A stretch of DNA of 64,000 bases, taken from Pseudoduganella namucuonensis. GTDB lineage: Bacteria; Pseudomonadota; Gammaproteobacteria; Burkholderiales; Burkholderiaceae_D. How positions within the stretch are numbered: the first letter of the stretch is position 1; the number at the start of each line of letters is the position of its first letter. A model generated the notes under the pieces. The model was not told the origin of the DNA, did not search any database, and worked only from the letters and a program-made list of their open reading frames with translations. The stretch lies in the NCBI RefSeq assembly GCF_900116645.1, contig NZ_FPBO01000011.1:145293-209292 (forward strand), read 5' to 3'. Positions 43,906-57,850 of the stretch are shown here, piece after piece. A program made the position numbers and the translations under genes.

Positions 43906-46281
43906 ATGGTCGTTTATGCATTCTTTACGCCCAACGTGACCTCTATACGAATCAAACTCGTCGCGCTGGCCGCCGCCGCGGCCGTGGCTGGCGGCGCCGG
44001 CTGGCTCTGGCTGCGTCCGGCCAGCGCGCCCGCGCCCGCGCCCGCCGCGCCTATCGCCGCGCCCGTGGACAGCCCGGCCAGGACCGCCGACTTCTGGGCC
44101 GGGCGGGTGTCGCTGCTGGCCGGCGGCGGGGAGGCTTCGCAGTTTTCCGATCCCTACGGCGTGGCGGTGGACGCGCGGGGCACCATCTATGTCGCCGACG
44201 CCGGCGAGCACAACCGCATCCGCAGGATCGCGCCCGATGGCGCCGCCGTCACGCTGGCCGGCGGCAAGGAGGGTTACGCCGACGGGCCGGGCGCGCAGGG
44301 GCGTTTCCATACGCCGTCCGGCATCGCCATCGACGCGCGCGGCAACCTGTACGTGGCAGACACGGGTAACCACGCGATCCGCAAGGTGGCGCCGGACGGC
44401 ACGGTGTCCACGCTGGCGGGAGGCGGCGTCGCGGGATCGGCCGACGGCAAGGGGCGGGCTGCGCAATTCAACGGTCCGGTGGGCGTGGCGGTGGACGCCG
44501 CGGGCATCGTGTACGTGGCCGACACCTATAACGACCTTGTCCGCCGCATCGAGCCGGACGGCACGGTCACCACCATCGCCGGCAACGGCGCGCCCGGCGA
44601 CGCCGACGGCCCGGCCCTGAAGGCGGCGTTCGACACGCCGTGCGCGGTGGCCGTGGACGCCGACGGCGCGCTGCTGATCGCGGACACGCGCAACAACGCC
44701 ATCCGCAAGCTGGGGGCGGACGGGCTGGTGAGCACCGTGGCGCGCGGACAGGAAGGCGACCGGCGCGCCTTGCTGCGGCGTCCGCTGGCGCTGGCGCGCA
44801 CGCACGACGGCCACCTGTATATCGCTGCCGCCGGAGGACGCATCCTGCAACTGACGCCCACCACGGGCCTGGACGCCTTGGGCGATGTCGACCAGCCGGT
44901 GCAGCCGGGCTACGGCGGCGACGGCAAGGTCCAGCTGTTCCAGCCGCGCGGCATCGCGATCGCGCGCGGTGGCGGCCTCGTGGTCACGGACGCCGCCACC
45001 GCCAGCCTGCATGGCATCACACCGGCCACCGCGTCTCCGACGGCAAGCGCGGCCACAATCTCGCCCGCTGGCACGACATCAAGCGCGGCCACTGGCATGG
45101 CGGCCGAGGTGACGGCTGGCGCAAACGCCGCGCTGGCGGCCGTGCCATTGGCGGCGGCGCGGGCGGCGATCGGACGGGAGGACGGCGCGCAGGCGGGCGC
45201 TCCGGGCGGCGTGGCGCCGAGGGCGACCGCGGGCGCGTCGGCGGATGGCGCCGGCGGCGCGCCGGCGACCGGGACAGCGGGCGCCGCCCGGCGCGCCTCC
45301 GTCCGCGCCCCGATGCTGTGGCCCGTCAAGCCCCAGAATGCGCCGCACGAGGTGGTGGGCGTGATGGGCGAGGTGCGCGGCAACTTCGAGGGCGAGAGCC
45401 GCGACCATTTCCACACCGGCCTCGACATCCAGGCCGACGTCGGCCAGCCGGTGGTGGCGATCGCGCCCGTCAAGGTCAGCGATCCCTTGCCGAACTGGGG
45501 TTTCGGCAGCCTGAGCGAGGGTATCGCCCTGGGCAACATCTCCTATATCCACATGCGGGTGGGCCGCAACCAGAAGAACGCCGCGCTGGACGAGCGCTTC
45601 CAGCTGCTGCGCAACGGCAGGGGCAAGCCGGATCGTGTCCGGGTGCGCCGCGGCGCGCGCTTCGAGGCGGGCGACATCCTGGGCACCATCAACGCCATGG
45701 CCCACGTGCATCTGGATTATTACCGGCAGGGCGGGGCGCTCAACCCGCTCAGCCTGCCGTTCATCGGCCTGCGCGACACGGTGGCGCCGCGCATCGCCAG
45801 CATCACGCTGTTCGACGCCAGCGGCCGCGTGGTGCGCGCGGCCAAACGCAAGCCGCTGGTGGTGCGGCGCGAGCTGGGGGAACTGAGTATCGTGGTGGAC
45901 GCCTACGACCAGATGGACGGCAACGAGGCGCGCCGCCGCCTGGGGCTGTACCGCTTGGGCTACCAGTTGCTGCGCGCGGACGGCAGCCCGGCGCCGGGAC
46001 ATGAGCGGCCGCTGGTCACGCAGATCTACGACCAACTGCCGCGCAACCGCGACGCCGTGAAGTTCGCCTACGCGCCCAGCAGCGGCATCACCGTGTACGG
46101 CAGCAAGGCCACGCGCTTCGCGTACACGCTGACCAACCGCATGGTGCACGGCCAGGTCACGCCGGGCATGTGGGACGTGGCCGGCCTGGCCCCCGGCGAC
46201 TACATACTGCGCGTGCACGCGGCCGACTTCGCGGGCAACGCCGCCATCGAGGGGCGCGACCTGCCGCTGACGATACAGTAG
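43906..46281 (+). CDS. NHL-repeat plus M23-like peptidase domain protein
   Basis: This 791-residue protein starts with an uncleaved or cleaved membrane anchor (RIKLVALAAAAAVAGGAGWLWL) and a Pro/Ala linker. An NHL-repeat propeller follows (about residues 60-370, repeats of the type PYGVAVDARGTIYVADAGEHNRIRRI). A long Ala/Gly-rich linker leads to an M23/LytM-type domain (about 480-610) with zinc-site elements HFHTGLDI and AHVHLDYY, and then a C-terminal beta-rich region. M23 peptidases cut peptidoglycan cross-links; the propeller could bind glycans or proteins. AGGA before ATG 43906 supports this start over the GTG at 43891. It converges with a subtilase gene. Confidence 0.82.
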   Translation: MVVYAFFTPNVTSIRIKLVALAAAAAVAGGAGWLWLRPASAPAPAPAAPIAAPVDSPARTADFWAGRVSLLAGGGEASQFSDPYGVAVDARGTIYVADAGEHNRIRRIAPDGAAVTLAGGKEGYADGPGAQGRFHTPSGIAIDARGNLYVADTGNHAIRKVAPDGTVSTLAGGGVAGSADGKGRAAQFNGPVGVAVDAAGIVYVADTYNDLVRRIEPDGTVTTIAGNGAPGDADGPALKAAFDTPCAVAVDADGALLIADTRNNAIRKLGADGLVSTVARGQEGDRRALLRRPLALARTHDGHLYIAAAGGRILQLTPTTGLDALGDVDQPVQPGYGGDGKVQLFQPRGIAIARGGGLVVTDAATASLHGITPATASPTASAATISPAGTTSSAATGMAAEVTAGANAALAAVPLAAARAAIGREDGAQAGAPGGVAPRATAGASADGAGGAPATGTAGAARRASVRAPMLWPVKPQNAPHEVVGVMGEVRGNFEGESRDHFHTGLDIQADVGQPVVAIAPVKVSDPLPNWGFGSLSEGIALGNISYIHMRVGRNQKNAALDERFQLLRNGRGKPDRVRVRRGARFEAGDILGTINAMAHVHLDYYRQGGALNPLSLPFIGLRDTVAPRIASITLFDASGRVVRAAKRKPLVVRRELGELSIVVDAYDQMDGNEARRRLGLYRLGYQLLRADGSPAPGHERPLVTQIYDQLPRNRDAVKFAYAPSSGITVYGSKATRFAYTLTNRMVHGQVTPGMWDVAGLAPGDYILRVHAADFAGNAAIEGRDLPLTIQ

Positions 46282-46313
46282 CGGGGTGCGTCGCCTCGGC
46301 GACTAGGCCATCG

Positions 46314-47498
46314 TCATTCGGGCGCCGTCACCAGGCCCTGGCCGAAGTCGATCTCGTTGAACGCCGGCCTGAGCGGATCGCGGCGCAGCGTGGCCAGCAG
46401 CCGGGCCTGGACATTGACCGGGTTGGCCGTCAGTCCCTCGTCCGTCTGCTGTTGCCACCATAGCGCCGCCAGGCCCGCCACGTGCGGGCAGGCCATGCTG
46501 GTGCCGCTGATGGTGTTGAGCTGGTTGCCCGGCCAGGCCGAGGTGATGCCGACGCCGGGCGCGCACACCAGGGCGAAGCAGTTGGAGAACGGCGCCACCT
46601 CGCCCGCCTGGTTGACCGCCGCCACCGACACGTTCACCGAGGCCGCCGGCAGCGACGCGGCGATCTTGAAATCGGCGCTGACGCCGCGCCGGCTCTCGTT
46701 GCCCGCCGCCGCGATCACCATGGGCGAACCGCCGAACTCGGCGTTCGCCCGGAACATGTCCATGATGGCGTCGAACATGCGCAGGTTGCCGCGGTACGAT
46801 TCCAGCGCGGTGGAGGTGGCCAGCGCCACCGGCCAGCCGCGCGAGACCAGCAGTTCGACCAGACCGGGGAAATTGAAGCCCAGCGACATGGAGATGATGT
46901 TGGCGTCGTTGTCGAGCGCCCATTGCAGTCCCCGGAAAAGCATCTCGGACTCGCCGCTGCCGTCGTCGCCGAGCACCTTGCCGATCAGGGCGCGCTCGAC
47001 GCCGCGCGCCACGCCGATGCGCTTGCCGTCCACGTCGCGGCCCATGATGGTGCCGGCGCAGTGGGTGCCATGGCCCAGCCTGTCGCCGTTGCCGGCGCCG
47101 CTGAAGTCCTCCTCGATCACGTTCACGCCGGCGAAGGCCGGATGGGCGCTGTCGATGCCGGTGTCCAGCACCGCCACGCTGACGCCGCTGCCGGTGAAGC
47201 CGCTGCGGTCGGCGCCGACAAACGAAATCCCCCAGACGGGTTCGGCGTCGGCCGGCGTGGCGGGCGCGCCCGGCGTGAAGTCGACCGGCTCGATCAGCGC
47301 GGTGGGCATGGTGCGCGCGACGACCTTCACATCCGGGTCGGCGGCGATGCGCGCGGCCTGGTCGCGGTCGACGCGCTCGACCCGCATCTCGAAGCTGTCC
47401 GTGCCGCCGCCGGCGTTGCGGACCTCCAGGGCCCGCGTGGCGCCGATGCCGGCGCCCGCGCTGGGCGACCTGCGTTTCAATACGATGTAGGAACTCAT
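46314..47498 (-). CDS. S8 family serine peptidase (subtilase)
   Basis: This 394-residue protein has the full catalytic triad: D112 in AVLDTGID, H143 in GHGTHCAGTI and S334 in SGTSMACPHVAG, with the oxyanion Asn in AAAGNES. No signal peptide is visible at MSSYIVLKRRS, so it is either cytoplasmic or exported by another route. The first 80 or so residues resemble an inhibitor-like propeptide. AAGGA precedes the ATG. It is divergent from the acyl-CoA dehydrogenase operon and convergent with the NHL/M23 gene. Confidence 0.93.
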   Translation of the reverse strand: MSSYIVLKRRSPSAGAGIGATRALEVRNAGGGTDSFEMRVERVDRDQAARIAADPDVKVVARTMPTALIEPVDFTPGAPATPADAEPVWGISFVGADRSGFTGSGVSVAVLDTGIDSAHPAFAGVNVIEEDFSGAGNGDRLGHGTHCAGTIMGRDVDGKRIGVARGVERALIGKVLGDDGSGESEMLFRGLQWALDNDANIISMSLGFNFPGLVELLVSRGWPVALATSTALESYRGNLRMFDAIMDMFRANAEFGGSPMVIAAAGNESRRGVSADFKIAASLPAASVNVSVAAVNQAGEVAPFSNCFALVCAPGVGITSAWPGNQLNTISGTSMACPHVAGLAALWWQQQTDEGLTANPVNVQARLLATLRRDPLRPAFNEIDFGQGLVTAPE

Positions 47499-47702
47499 CT
47501 TCTATCCTTTCAGGTTGATATGGCTGAAAGCCCTGGCGCGGGGGACACACAGGTGGGGGATGGGCTCTGACAGCATAGACCAACGAGGCCGCGGGAAGCT
47601 ATCCAATTGTCACCTGATCAATCATGTTATTGTTGCCATGGGTTTGACATCCCGGCTTGCAAAAAATTCGTGCTTGGCGTGTTTACTCTTCGTGTTGTGC
47701 GG

Positions 47703-47708
47703 TACAAT
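47703..47708 (+). promoter_or_regulatory. putative -10 box of the acyl-CoA dehydrogenase/MaoC operon
   Basis: TACAAT lies 52 bases before the start at 47761, within the 262-base divergent region between the subtilase and dehydrogenase genes. No strong -35 is seen at the right distance, though a TTGACA occurs further upstream at 47644. Confidence 0.35.
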
Positions 47709-47760
47709 TAAATGAACGGTCGTGCTTTTTTGTGCGGACGGCGATAACAAAGGAGACAGC

Positions 47761-48951
47761 ATGGATTTGAACTACACGTCCGAGGACCAGGCATTCCGCG
47801 CCACAGTGCGCGCCTTCCTCGAAGCCAACCTGCCGGCGGACCTGCAGCGCAAGGTGCGCAAGCATTTGCGCCTGTCGCGCGAAGACCTGGTGCGCTGGCA
47901 CAAGATCGTCGCCAAGCAGGGCTGGGCCGCGCCCGCCTGGCCCACCGAATTCGGCGGCCCGGGCTGGAACGCCACCCAGCGCCACATCTGGGAGGAGGAA
48001 TGCGCGATCGCCGGCACGCCGCCGATCCTGCCGTTCGGCATCAACATGGTGGCGCCCGTCATCATGGCCTTCGGCAACGCCGAACAAAAGGCGCATTACC
48101 TGCCGCGCATCCTCAATTGCGACGACTGGTGGTGCCAGGGCTACTCCGAACCGGGCTCCGGCTCCGACCTGGCGTCGCTGAAGACCACCGCCGAGCGCGT
48201 GGGCGACCACTACATCGTCAACGGCCAGAAGACCTGGACCACGCTGGGCCAGCACGCCGACATGATCTTCTGCCTGGTGCGCACCGACGGCACCGTGCGC
48301 AAGCAGGAGGGCATCTCCTTCCTGCTGATCGACATGAAGACGCCGGGCATCACGGTGCGCCCCATCATCATGCTGGACGAGGACCACGAGGTGAACGAGG
48401 TCTTCTTCGACAACGTGAAGGTGCCGGTCGCCAACCTGATCGGCAAGGAAAACAAGGGCTGGACCTACGCCAAATACCTGCTGGGCCACGAGCGCACCGG
48501 CATCGCGGCGGTGGGCCGCTCCAAGCGCGAGCTGCAATTCCTGAAAAAGCTGGCCACCGACCAGGTGAAGAAGGGCCGCCCGCTGCTGGAGGACCCGCTG
48601 TTCGCGGCCAAGGTGGCCACCCTGGAAATCGAACTGATGGCGCTGGAGACCACGGTGCTGCGCACCATCTCGCAGGAGGACCAGGCCCCCGGCCCGCAAG
48701 CCTCGATGCTGAAGGTGCGCGGTTCGGAAATCCAGCAGACCCTCACCGAGCTGATGGTGGAGGCGCTGGGCCCGAACGCCTTGCCTTTCGATCCGGACTA
48801 CCTGGAGGGCAAGACCGAGGCGCCGGTGGCCGGCGAGGGCGACGCCGCGCCGCTGGCCGGCTATTACTTCAATTTCCGCAAGACGTCGATCTACGGCGGT
48901 TCGAACGAGATACAGAAAAACATCATCACCCAGATGATCCTGGGCCTGTGA
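47761..48951 (+). CDS. acyl-CoA dehydrogenase, first of a tandem pair
   Basis: This 396-residue dehydrogenase has the FAD/acyl-CoA landmarks WCQGYSEPGSGSDLASL, YIVNGQKTWTTLGQHAD, and SIYGGSNEIQKNI at the end, where the usual catalytic YEGT reads YGGS. Enzymes with this change use a glutamate elsewhere or act as part of a heteromer. AAAGGAGA precedes the ATG. The gene is followed after 10 bases by a second, more divergent dehydrogenase. The pair and the following two MaoC genes recall heteromeric systems of steroid or branched-acyl degradation; that link is inference. Confidence 0.92.
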   Translation: MDLNYTSEDQAFRATVRAFLEANLPADLQRKVRKHLRLSREDLVRWHKIVAKQGWAAPAWPTEFGGPGWNATQRHIWEEECAIAGTPPILPFGINMVAPVIMAFGNAEQKAHYLPRILNCDDWWCQGYSEPGSGSDLASLKTTAERVGDHYIVNGQKTWTTLGQHADMIFCLVRTDGTVRKQEGISFLLIDMKTPGITVRPIIMLDEDHEVNEVFFDNVKVPVANLIGKENKGWTYAKYLLGHERTGIAAVGRSKRELQFLKKLATDQVKKGRPLLEDPLFAAKVATLEIELMALETTVLRTISQEDQAPGPQASMLKVRGSEIQQTLTELMVEALGPNALPFDPDYLEGKTEAPVAGEGDAAPLAGYYFNFRKTSIYGGSNEIQKNIITQMILGL

Positions 48952-48961
48952 GGGAGACGGT

Positions 48962-50101
48962 ATGGACTTTAATTTCAAGGAAGAGCAGCAGCAGTTCGCC
49001 GACGCGCTGCGCCGCTGGGTCGACAAGGACTACGGTTTCGAAACGCGCAAGCGCATCATCCACTCGCCGGCCGGCGTGTCGGACGAGGCCTGGGCCACGC
49101 TGACCGAACTGGGCATGCTGGCGCTGCCGGTGCCCGAGGAGCAGGGCGGCTTCAGCGGCACGGCGGTGGACCTGCTGGTGGTGATGCAGGAACTGGGCCG
49201 CGGCCTGGTGGTCGAGCCCTACTTCGCCACCGTGCTGGGCGCGCAGTTCCTGAAACTGGGCGGCGGCCACGAGGACCTGCTGGCGCAAGTGGCGGCCGGC
49301 GAACTGAAACTGGCGTGCGCGCTGGGTGAGCGCCAGTCGCGCCACGACCTCGCCGACATCGCCACCACGGCCCGCGCCACCGGCGACGGGCACGTCATCG
49401 ACGGCGTCAAGACCGTGGTGGTCCACGGCGGCCAGGCCGGCGCCTTCGTCGTCTCCGCCCGCAGCGGCGGCGGCCAGCGCGACCGGGGCGGCGTGTCGCT
49501 GTTCGTGGTGCCGGCCGGCGCGGCCGGGGTCACCGTCACCGACTACCGCACGCTGGACGGACAGCGCGCCGCCACGGTAAGCTTCAGCAACGTGGAGTTG
49601 CCGGCATCGGCCCTGGTGGGCGGCGCCGGTTCGGGCTGGGACATCCTGGAGGCGGCCACCGATTACGGCGCCACCTTGCTGTGCGCGGAGGCGGTGGGCG
49701 CGATGGACGCCATCTTCGCGGCCACGCTGGAATACCTGAAGACGCGCCAGCAGTTCGGCGCGCCGATCGGCAAGTTCCAGGCGCTGCAGCACCGCATGGC
49801 GGACATGTTCATCCACCTGGAGCAGGCCCGTTCGATGGCGATGCTGGCGGCCGTGAAGGTGGCCTCCGGGGACGCCGAGGAGCGCCGCCGCGTGGTGTCC
49901 GCAGCCAAGATGCGCGTCGGACTGGCATGCAAATTCGTCGGCCAGCAGGCGGTGCAGCTGCACGGCGGCATGGGCGTGACGGACGAACTGCCGGCCGCGC
50001 ACCACTTCAAGCGCCTGACCATGATCGATCTGACCCTGGGCGACGCCGACCATCACCTGGAGCGTTTCATCGCCCAGCCCGGATTCAAGCACGCCGCCTA
50101 A
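48962..50101 (+). CDS. acyl-CoA dehydrogenase, second of a tandem pair
   Basis: This 379-residue protein has the acyl-CoA dehydrogenase fold (MDFNFKEEQQQFADALRRW, ALGERQSRHDLADIATTARA, KTRQQFGAPIGKFQALQHRMADM, QLHGGMGVTDELPAAHHFKRL). It departs from the catalytic motifs: the EPxxGSD segment and the YEGT region are not conserved. It may be a non-catalytic or FAD-sharing partner of the preceding enzyme. A small gap and shared strand place it in the same operon. Confidence 0.88.
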   Translation: MDFNFKEEQQQFADALRRWVDKDYGFETRKRIIHSPAGVSDEAWATLTELGMLALPVPEEQGGFSGTAVDLLVVMQELGRGLVVEPYFATVLGAQFLKLGGGHEDLLAQVAAGELKLACALGERQSRHDLADIATTARATGDGHVIDGVKTVVVHGGQAGAFVVSARSGGGQRDRGGVSLFVVPAGAAGVTVTDYRTLDGQRAATVSFSNVELPASALVGGAGSGWDILEAATDYGATLLCAEAVGAMDAIFAATLEYLKTRQQFGAPIGKFQALQHRMADMFIHLEQARSMAMLAAVKVASGDAEERRRVVSAAKMRVGLACKFVGQQAVQLHGGMGVTDELPAAHHFKRLTMIDLTLGDADHHLERFIAQPGFKHAA

Positions 50102-50110
50102 GGAGACGCG

Positions 50111-50575
50111 ATGAGCAGACGGTATTTCGAAGACTTCCACGCCGGCCAGGAGATCGCCCTCGGCAGCCGCGTGGTGACGGAGGAGGAGGTGATCGCCTTC
50201 GCCACCCAGTACGACCCGCAGCCCTTCCACGTGGACCCCGAGGCGGCGGCGACATCCATCTTCGGCCGTCTGGCGGCCAGCGGCTGGCACACCTGCGCCA
50301 TGGCGATGCGCATCGTGGTGGACAATCTGCTGCGGGACTCGTCCAGCCTCGGTTCGCCCGGGCTGGAGCAGGTGCGCTGGCTCAAGCCCGTGTATCCGGG
50401 CGACACGCTGCACGTGGCCTTCCAGGTCAAGGAGGCGCGGGCGTCGCAGTCCAAGCCGGACCGGGGCGTCGTGGTGTCGGTGTGGAGGATCAGCAACCAG
50501 CACGGCGAGCTGGTCTGCACGGTCGAGGGCATGAGCATGTTCGGCCGCCGGCCCAGGGAGGGTGGCCATGCGTGA
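50111..50575 (+). CDS. MaoC-like hydratase, first of a pair
   Basis: This 154-residue hot-dog-fold protein has the hydratase motif in QYDPQPFHVDPEAA (Asp-x4-His) and GRLAASGWHTCAMAMR. It would hydrate an enoyl-CoA to a 3-hydroxyacyl-CoA, the step after the dehydrogenases encoded upstream. It starts nine bases after the second dehydrogenase and overlaps the second MaoC gene by 8 bases. Confidence 0.88.
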   Translation: MSRRYFEDFHAGQEIALGSRVVTEEEVIAFATQYDPQPFHVDPEAAATSIFGRLAASGWHTCAMAMRIVVDNLLRDSSSLGSPGLEQVRWLKPVYPGDTLHVAFQVKEARASQSKPDRGVVVSVWRISNQHGELVCTVEGMSMFGRRPREGGHA

Positions 50576-51020
50576 GATCGCCAGCCTGGAGCAGATGAAA
50601 ACGCTGATCGGCAGCGAGGTGGCGGTGTCGCCGTGGGTGGAAATCACCCAGGAGCGCGTCAACCTGTTCGCCGACGCCACCGACGATCACCAGTGGATCC
50701 ACGTGGACGAGGAGCGGGCGGCGGCCGAGTCGCCCTTCCGCGGCACCATCGCGCACGGCTTCCTGACCTTGTCGCTGGTGCCGGCCATGCTGGCCGCCGC
50801 GCTGAACATGGTGGACATGAAGATGGGCCTGAACTACGGCCTGAACAAGGTGCGCTTCCCGGCGCCGGTCCCGGTCGGCAGCCGCCTGCGCGCGCGCCTG
50901 ACCATTCTCGCCATCGAGGACATCGAGGGCGGCGCCCAGGTCGAGTGGGGCGTCGTCATCGAGCGCGAGGGCGGCGGCAAGCCGGTCTGCGTCGCCGAGT
51001 TCGTCATGCGCCGCTATTGA
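50568..51020 (+). CDS. MaoC-like hydratase, second of a pair
   Basis: This 150-residue protein is a second hot-dog hydratase of the NodN/MaoC subgroup, with DATDDHQWIHVDEERA and GTIAHGFLTLSLVPAML. GGAGGG lies directly before the ATG at 50568 and favours it over the GTG six bases upstream. The 8-base overlap with the first MaoC gene suggests co-translation and possibly a heteromer. Confidence 0.88.
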   Translation: MREIASLEQMKTLIGSEVAVSPWVEITQERVNLFADATDDHQWIHVDEERAAAESPFRGTIAHGFLTLSLVPAMLAAALNMVDMKMGLNYGLNKVRFPAPVPVGSRLRARLTILAIEDIEGGAQVEWGVVIEREGGGKPVCVAEFVMRRY

Positions 51021-51335
51021 GCGCGGCCCGGGCGCGCTCCCCGCGCGCCCGCTTTCCCCGGTCACTTTCCCCCAGCCGTTTTCCTCCCGCCGCAAGCGCT
51101 TGTGGCGTCCCGGCGTCTCCCCGCGCAACACTCTCGCAACACACGCGCAACATCGCCTTGTCGCCGAGTCAATTAATTGCCTATAATAACTAGGTTTTTA
51201 TTAATTGCAACTTTGCGCACGGTGAATGTCAGATTGACAAACCTTGTCCATGTCGCTCATCATAAGGTGGTGCCTTTGTGCATTTTCTTATGAGCCGCGC
51301 GCATCGCGCGGATCCGGTTGGCCCTCTAAAATCGA
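51021..51335. other. 315-base upstream region of the patatin-NRPS operon
   Basis: It contains a good sigma-70-like promoter (51158-51187), a second TTGACA hexamer at 51234-51239, a direct repeat TTAATTGC (51173-51180 and 51201-51208) flanking the -10 box, and a GC-rich hairpin (CCGCGCG/CGCGCGG, 51295-51311) in the presumed 5' leader. No gene is seen. Confidence 0.5.
51158..51187 (+). promoter_or_regulatory. putative promoter of the patatin-NRPS operon
   Basis: TTGTCG (51158-51163) and a perfect TATAAT (51182-51187) are separated by 18 bases, about 150 bases before the patatin start. This short AT-rich island stands out in the GC-rich surroundings. Confidence 0.55.
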
Positions 51336-53113
51336 ATGGTTCTTATGGACTTGCACGAAAAGGCGATCAAGGTGTTGCGCGCCAGTCCTGGTTTCGGCGT
51401 GCTGGACGACGCCGTATTGCACGACTTGGCCGACGCCCTGGCTTTTGAACACGTCGCCGGTGGAACACAGGTGTACAAGGAAGGCGAGGCCTCGGACAGC
51501 ATGCTGTTCGTGGTGAGCGGCGGCATGCGCGTGTCGCGCGGCCAGGGCGCCGACATCAACCTGTACAACGAGGTGCGTCCCGGCCAGAGCGTGGGCGAGG
51601 TGGGGCTGATCCTGCAGCAGCCGCGCACGGCCGACGTGACCGCGATCCGCGACTCCACCGTGGCCTACCTGAGCCGCGCCAGCTACGAGGCGTTGCTGGC
51701 CCGCCATCCGCTGGCGCTGAACCAGGTGTTCGTCAAGACGGTGTACAACTTCATGCGCCACACGCCCGTGGCGCAGCAGCAGTACGCGCAATCGTTCGCC
51801 GTGGTGCCGCTGCACGCCGGCGCCGAGGTGGACGAGGTGGCGCGCCGCCTGGTGGAGGCCTTCTCCACCATGGGCAGCGCGCACCTGCTGCGGCCGCCGG
51901 CCGACGGCGCCCGCTCCGACAAGGCGCTCGGGCATTTCGAGGCGCACCAGTCCGACGAGCTCGAAGGCGCGTGCGAATACCTGGTGTACGAGGCCGAACC
52001 GGCCGCGTCCGCCTGGACCCGGCGCGCCTTCCGCCAGGCCGACCAGGTCATCTACGTGGCCAGCGCCGGCGCCTCGCAGGCGCTGGGCGAGATCGAGGAG
52101 CGCCTGAGCCAGGAGCCGGGTTCGCCGATGAAGCGCAAGCACCTGGTGCTGGTGCATCAGGACGGCAGCAACCGGCCCGTCGATGTCGAGCAGTGGCGCG
52201 ACCTGCGCGAATTCGAACGCATCTACCCGGTGCGCACCCGGCTGCAGAGCGACTTCGCGCGCCTGGCCCGCTTCCTGACCGGCACCGCCGTGGGCGTGGT
52301 GCTGGGCGGCGGCGGCGCGCGCGGCTTCGCCCACCTCGGCGTGCTGCGGGCGCTGGAGGAGCGCGGCATCCCGGTCGACCTGATCGGCGGCAACAGCATG
52401 GGCGCGCTGATCGGCGCCCAGTACGCCTGCGGCGTGCCGCTCGACGAGATCCGCCACCGCACCCAGGCCTTCGCGTCCGGCGGCGAGCGCCTGACGCTGC
52501 CGGTGATCTCCATCGTCTCCGGCCGGCGCGTCGAGCGCGACCTGAAACGCATGTTCGGCGACACCACCATGGACCAGCTGTGGTGCCCGTTCTTCGCGGC
52601 GGCCTGCAACCTGTCCAAGGGCATCACCAGCGTGCAGGACCGCGGCGCGCTGTGGCGCGCGGTGCTGGCGTCCAATTCGCCGGCCGGCCTGTTCCCGCCC
52701 GTGCTGGACCGGGGCGACCTGCTGGTCGACGGCGCCATCCTGGAGAACGTGCCGGTCGAGGCCATGCGCGTGCGCCTGGGCACGCCGCTGGAGAAGCGCC
52801 GCGGCAACGGCACCATCATCGCCATCGACGTCGACGTGCGCGAGGGGCCGGGCGCCCATCCGGACATGACGCGGCTGTCGGTGTGGGGCGCGCTGAAGGG
52901 CTACTTCAAGAGCGAGGCCAGCCCGGTGCCCAGCATCGCCTCCATCCTCTACAGCGCCGGCCACATCGGCGGCGCCAACCAGCGCGGCCGCACCATCGCG
53001 CAGGCCGACCACTACCTTGAACCGCCCGTCGCGGAGTTCTCGCTCATGGGCTATAGCCGCTCGCGCGAGATCGCCGACGTGGGATACCGCTATGCCATCG
53101 AAAAAATTGAAAA

Positions 53114-57014
<3,901 letters not shown>

Positions 57015-57028
<14 letters not shown>

Positions 57029-57827
57029 CCGGGACCGGGACGGCGACGGCGAGCCGCGCGCGGACGCCACGCCCGCCGTGACGGACGCGACGTCCCAGGG
57101 CGCGTCGGCTGGCGGCGCCGGACGCGCCTTCGATCGCGCGCCGGAGCTGGAAACGCGCGCGCTGCGGCGCCGGCTGATCGGCCTGGGTGTGGCGGTCGCG
57201 CTGGTGGTCGCGCTGGCGGCGGCATGGGCCTGGTCGCCGCTGAAGGCCTGGCTGGACATCGACCTGATCGTCGGCACGTTGCGGCGGCTGGGGCAGAGCT
57301 TCGGCCTGCTGGCGGCCGTGGCCGGATTCGCGGTCGCGGTGGCCACCGCCGTGCCGCTGACCTTCCTGACGCTGGTGGTCATCGTCGCCTTCGGGCCGTG
57401 GGCCGGCTTCGCCTGCGCGCTGCCGGGCGCGCTGATCGGCGCCAGCATCAGCTACGGGGTCGGCATGGCGCTGGGGCGCGAGGCCGTGGTCAGGCTGGCG
57501 GGCGAGCGCATCAACGCCATCAGCCAGCGCCTGGCGAAGCGGGGCGTGCTGGCCATCGTGCTGGTGCGGCTGGTGCCGGTGGCGCCATTCCCCATCGTCA
57601 ACATGGTCGCCGGCGCCAGCCACATCAGCCTGCGCGACCTGCTGATCGGCACCGCCATCGGCATGACGCCCAGCACGGTCTTCATGATGTTCTTCATGGA
57701 CGACATCATCGCCTCGCTCAAGCAACCCAGCGGCTTCGGCCTCGGCCTGCTGATCGGCACCGTGCTGCTGCTGGCGGCCGGCGGCTGGGCCCTGCGGCGC
57801 TGGCTCAAACGCAGCGGCACGCCGTAG
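57015..57827 (+). CDS. TVP38/TMEM64 (VTT domain) membrane protein
   Basis: This 270-residue protein has an Arg/Asp-rich cytosolic N-terminus, a membrane anchor (LIGLGVAVALVVALAAAWAW) and a VTT domain with FGPWAGFACALPGALIGASI, then VRLVPVAPFPIVNMVAGASH. Family members are membrane proteins of the DedA superfamily implicated in lipid movement or membrane homeostasis. The start ATG overlaps the NRPS stop by 14 bases, so it is made from the same transcript as the NRPS and phospholipase. A terminator follows. Confidence 0.88.
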
Positions 57828-57850
57828 CGCGGCCGCCGTTGCCGCCCCGC

